This document shows, one piece after another, positions 4,949-6,109 of a DNA stretch of 6,109 nucleotides (its first letter is position 1; every line of letters starts with the position of its first letter). The DNA comes from Rhodospirillaceae bacterium. Lineage in GTDB: Bacteria; Pseudomonadota; Alphaproteobacteria; UBA9219. Made by a program: the position numbers and the translations under genes. The stretch is from positions 1-6,109 of the forward strand of contig DNGD01000145.1 of assembly GCA_003486725.1 (NCBI GenBank), read 5' to 3'. The notes beneath the pieces are model-generated. The model worked only from the letters and a program-made list of their open reading frames with translations, did not search any database and was not told the DNA's origin.

Positions 4949-5269
4949 TTAATCCTCCTTAACGGGGTTTTCGTGGGTGGGGGCCTTTTTCTCAAAGGTC
5001 ATCTCGACATGTTTTGTAACGGTATAGGTGCCGTCCTCGGCGGGTTCGACGATCTCTCGCGACTCGCCATTAATGATGTTCGTGTCAGCGGAAAAGTTGC
5101 GCATTTTCCACCATACATAGCCTGCCCAGCTCAGTCCCAAGACAAGAAGGACGGGCAAGACAATGACGAGGGAAAAGGCAAAGAGCGCAAGCACGCCCCA
5201 AAGCACCGCCACCCCGATCAGCGCGGAAAAAGCAAAAGAGAGAATGTCGATCAGCGACAGACGCCTCAT
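4949..5269 (-). CDS. Small two-helix membrane protein between nfeD and qmcA
   Basis: No family was recognised. The 106-residue protein starts MRRLSLIDILSF, has two closely spaced membrane helices (about residues 8-31 and 34-54), then a basic WWKMR flank and a hydrophilic C-terminal half rich in Glu, Lys and Thr (for example DGTYTVTKHVEMTFEKK at 79-95). The positive flanks suggest both termini face the cytosol. The start at 5267-5269 overlaps the nfeD TGA stop by 4 bp (ATGA). A longer reading frame to 5365 lies inside nfeD and would add a Gly/Arg/His-rich extension, so it is rejected. The Shine-Dalgarno is weak (GGA close to the ATG), consistent with translational coupling to nfeD. The stop lies 3 bp before the qmcA ATG. 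Position suggests an accessory subunit of the NfeD-QmcA pair, which is inference. Confidence 0.85.
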   Translation of the reverse strand: MRRLSLIDILSFAFSALIGVAVLWGVLALFAFSLVIVLPVLLVLGLSWAGYVWWKMRNFSADTNIINGESREIVEPAEDGTYTVTKHVEMTFEKKAPTHENPVKED

Positions 5270-5718
5270 TTTCCAACTTTCTTCACAATGACTTTGTTGC
5301 CTTCCACGCTTTCCACACGAACGCGGGTTCCCGCGATGAGTTCTTCCTGTGCCATGCAGTCCCACAGATCAGACCCGACGATGGGTTTTTGAAAACGAAC
5401 CTTGCCTTCTTTATATGGCGCGACCACCTCGACGATCATGCCGATTTCGCCGACAAGGTTGGCGGACGAACGACCAATGAAAACTTTATGATAACCACGC
5501 TTAAACACCGTGAACCACAGCGCCATCATCGCGATGGAGGACACCGTCCAAAGGAGGAGTTGCGCTTCCAAGGCGAGGGCCGGCGCGATCAATAATGCCG
5601 CCATAACCAGAAACCCGCCAACCCCAAACCAAAGAAGGAAAAACGCAGGCAGGGCAAGCTCGGCCAGAATAAAGCCAAAACCGACAAGCGCCCAATGCCA
5701 CCAGAGAAGAGAGATCAT
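5266..5718 (-). CDS. Short NfeD family membrane protein (YbbJ-like)
   Basis: This 150-residue protein has the layout of short NfeD proteins paired with stomatins. A membrane segment starting WWHWALVGFGFILAELALPA is followed by a hydrophobic stretch around FFLLWFGVGGFLVMAALLIA and another helix at about 53-72. A soluble OB-fold-like beta domain occupies about residues 88-148, with GSDLWDCMAQEELIAGTRVRV (key residues G115, W119, G130, V133, V135) and VEGNKVIVKKV. E. coli YbbJ, the QmcA partner, is about 152 residues. The ATG at 5716-5718 is chosen because AAGGAG lies 8 nt upstream. An in-frame TTG at 5761-5763 falls inside a palindrome and lacks a ribosome binding site. First gene of the operon. 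The family's NfeD domain is thought to bind the SPFH partner and shape its assembly. Confidence 0.92.
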   Translation of the reverse strand: MISLLWWHWALVGFGFILAELALPAFFLLWFGVGGFLVMAALLIAPALALEAQLLLWTVSSIAMMALWFTVFKRGYHKVFIGRSSANLVGEIGMIVEVVAPYKEGKVRFQKPIVGSDLWDCMAQEELIAGTRVRVESVEGNKVIVKKVGK

Positions 5719-5753
5719 GGAAAAGGCTCCTTTTGAGGGACTAACCCCTGTTA

Positions 5754-5770
5754 TGGTAAACAAATTACCA
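5754..5770. promoter_or_regulatory. 17-bp perfect palindrome upstream of nfeD (candidate operator)
   Basis: TGGTAAACAAATTACCA consists of perfect 6-bp arms around a 5-nt AT-rich centre, centred 44 bp upstream of the nfeD ATG. A weak TAAAAT -10-like hexamer is visible upstream on the minus strand. Arm length and position suit a dimeric transcription factor. No specific regulator could be assigned. Confidence 0.4.
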
Positions 5771-5864
5771 AGAAAGGGAAGGGATAAAAGGCGACATTTT
5801 AACCAACCGTAACGCTATCCTAATCTTTTGGATGTATGATGAGGCCATATTGAATGAATAATTT

Positions 5865-5881
5865 TCGGCTCAAAATGCCGA
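5865..5881 (+). other. Leader hairpin next to the ribosome binding site of the 57-aa ORF
   Basis: TCGGC (5865-5869) and GCCGA (5877-5881) form a perfect 5-bp stem with a 7-nt loop, ending one base before the Shine-Dalgarno at 5883. An alternative pairing of ATTTT (5861-5865) with AAAAT (5872-5876) excludes the first stem. Such a pair could modulate ribosome access, but both stems are short. Confidence 0.3.
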
Positions 5882-5882
5882 T

Positions 5883-5888
5883 AGGAGG
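5883..5888 (+). promoter_or_regulatory. Strong Shine-Dalgarno of the 57-aa ORF
   Basis: AGGAGG is a full match to the anti-Shine-Dalgarno and lies 6 nt ahead of the ATG at 5895-5897. It is the main reason to accept this short ORF as a gene. Confidence 0.65.
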
Positions 5889-5894
5889 TTTGAG

Positions 5895-6068
5895 ATGACA
5901 GGATTATCTAACGGCCCAGTTAAAGGCTTTCATCTACCGGATCCGAATGAGCCGTTTAAGAACTATTTGGTACAGCCGAAAACCGAAACAGAAAAAGGGA
6001 GTGCCCCCACTCATCCCACAAAGGCGGGAACGAGACCGGTTCATCACCCTAACGCTCTTGCTAGATAA
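5895..6068 (+). CDS. Unrecognised 57-residue small protein
   Basis: The ORF starts MTGLSNGPVKGFHLPDPNEP and ends HHPNALAR before TAA at 6066-6068. It is hydrophilic, rich in Pro, Lys, Thr and His, and has no membrane segment or signal peptide, so it is probably largely disordered. The N-terminal FHLPDPNEPFKNYLV is the only segment with alternating hydrophobic residues and might be a binding motif. A perfect AGGAGG Shine-Dalgarno with 6-nt spacing supports translation. No confident promoter was found in the divergent spacer shared with nfeD. Base composition is more AT-rich than in the tsaD, gpsA and phosphatase genes. No homologue comes to mind, and it could be lineage-specific. Confidence 0.6.
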   Translation: MTGLSNGPVKGFHLPDPNEPFKNYLVQPKTETEKGSAPTHPTKAGTRPVHHPNALAR

Positions 6069-6072
6069 CAAC

Positions 6073-6109
6073 TCATAGCCTTCCTTTTATCACCAGCACC
6101 GCCGCAGCG
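6073..6109 (-). CDS. Possible 3' end of a minus-strand gene (partial)
   Basis: On the minus strand one frame reads AAAVLVIKGRL from the window edge to a TGA at 6073-6075. The residues and the first codons (high G/C third positions) look like a natural hydrophobic C-terminus. If real, the gene converges with the 57-aa ORF, with 4 bp between stops. Only 11 codons are visible, so this is tentative. The rest of the gene would lie beyond the right edge. Confidence 0.3.
   Translation of the reverse strand, partial: AAAVLVIKGRL

Noticed and set aside
5270..5365. N-terminal extension of the small membrane protein to 138 residues
   Set aside because: The extension lies wholly inside nfeD, is Gly/Arg/His-rich, and the start at 5269 has the standard ATGA overlap with the nfeD stop.
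5719..5763. N-terminal extension of NfeD from a TTG at 5761-5763
   Set aside because: No ribosome binding site precedes it and it falls inside the 17-bp palindrome. The ATG at 5718 has AAGGAG 8 nt upstream and fits family length.

Overview
The window looks like a piece of a chromosome from an alphaproteobacterium with moderately high GC. The main pointers are an overlapping tsaD-gpsA pair, an arrangement common in that class, and coding frames rich in G/C at third codon positions. Genus cannot be decided from the sequence. No rRNA, tRNA, CRISPR array, transposase or phage gene was seen.

Layout, left to right. Positions 1-129 hold the apparent 3' end of a plus-strand gene. Its tail overlaps, head-to-head, the end of a minus-strand gene for a small three-helix membrane protein of the CBU_0592 type (80-388). 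A divergent spacer with a terminator-like hairpin precedes a plus-strand PPP-type metallophosphatase (537-1262). This gene converges with gpsA with only 6 bp between the stop codons. gpsA (1269-2273) and tsaD (2270-3319) form a minus-strand operon with an ATGA overlap. tsaD probably uses a TTG start, and a strong GC-rich hairpin with a T-rich tail sits just before its ribosome binding site. Upstream is an unrecognised 126-aa protein on the same strand (3413-3793) with its own promoter-like site.

Positions 3794-4084 carry no gene. The half next to the following operon is packed with four successive inverted repeats and three copies of GGGTCAAAA. This is the least explained structure in the window. 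Next comes a compact minus-strand operon: a short NfeD protein (5266-5718), an unrecognised small membrane protein (4949-5269) and a stomatin/QmcA-type SPFH protein (4085-4945), probably one membrane-microdomain module. A 17-bp perfect palindrome lies upstream of it. Diverging from this operon is a 57-aa plus-strand ORF (5895-6068) with a perfect Shine-Dalgarno sequence, and the window ends in what may be the C-terminus of another minus-strand gene.

The identified genes are housekeeping functions: tRNA t6A modification, phospholipid precursor synthesis and membrane quality control/organisation. The candidates for novelty are the palindrome cluster, the tsaD leader hairpin, the small membrane partner between nfeD and qmcA, and the two unrecognised small proteins. 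No large undescribed multi-gene system is visible.
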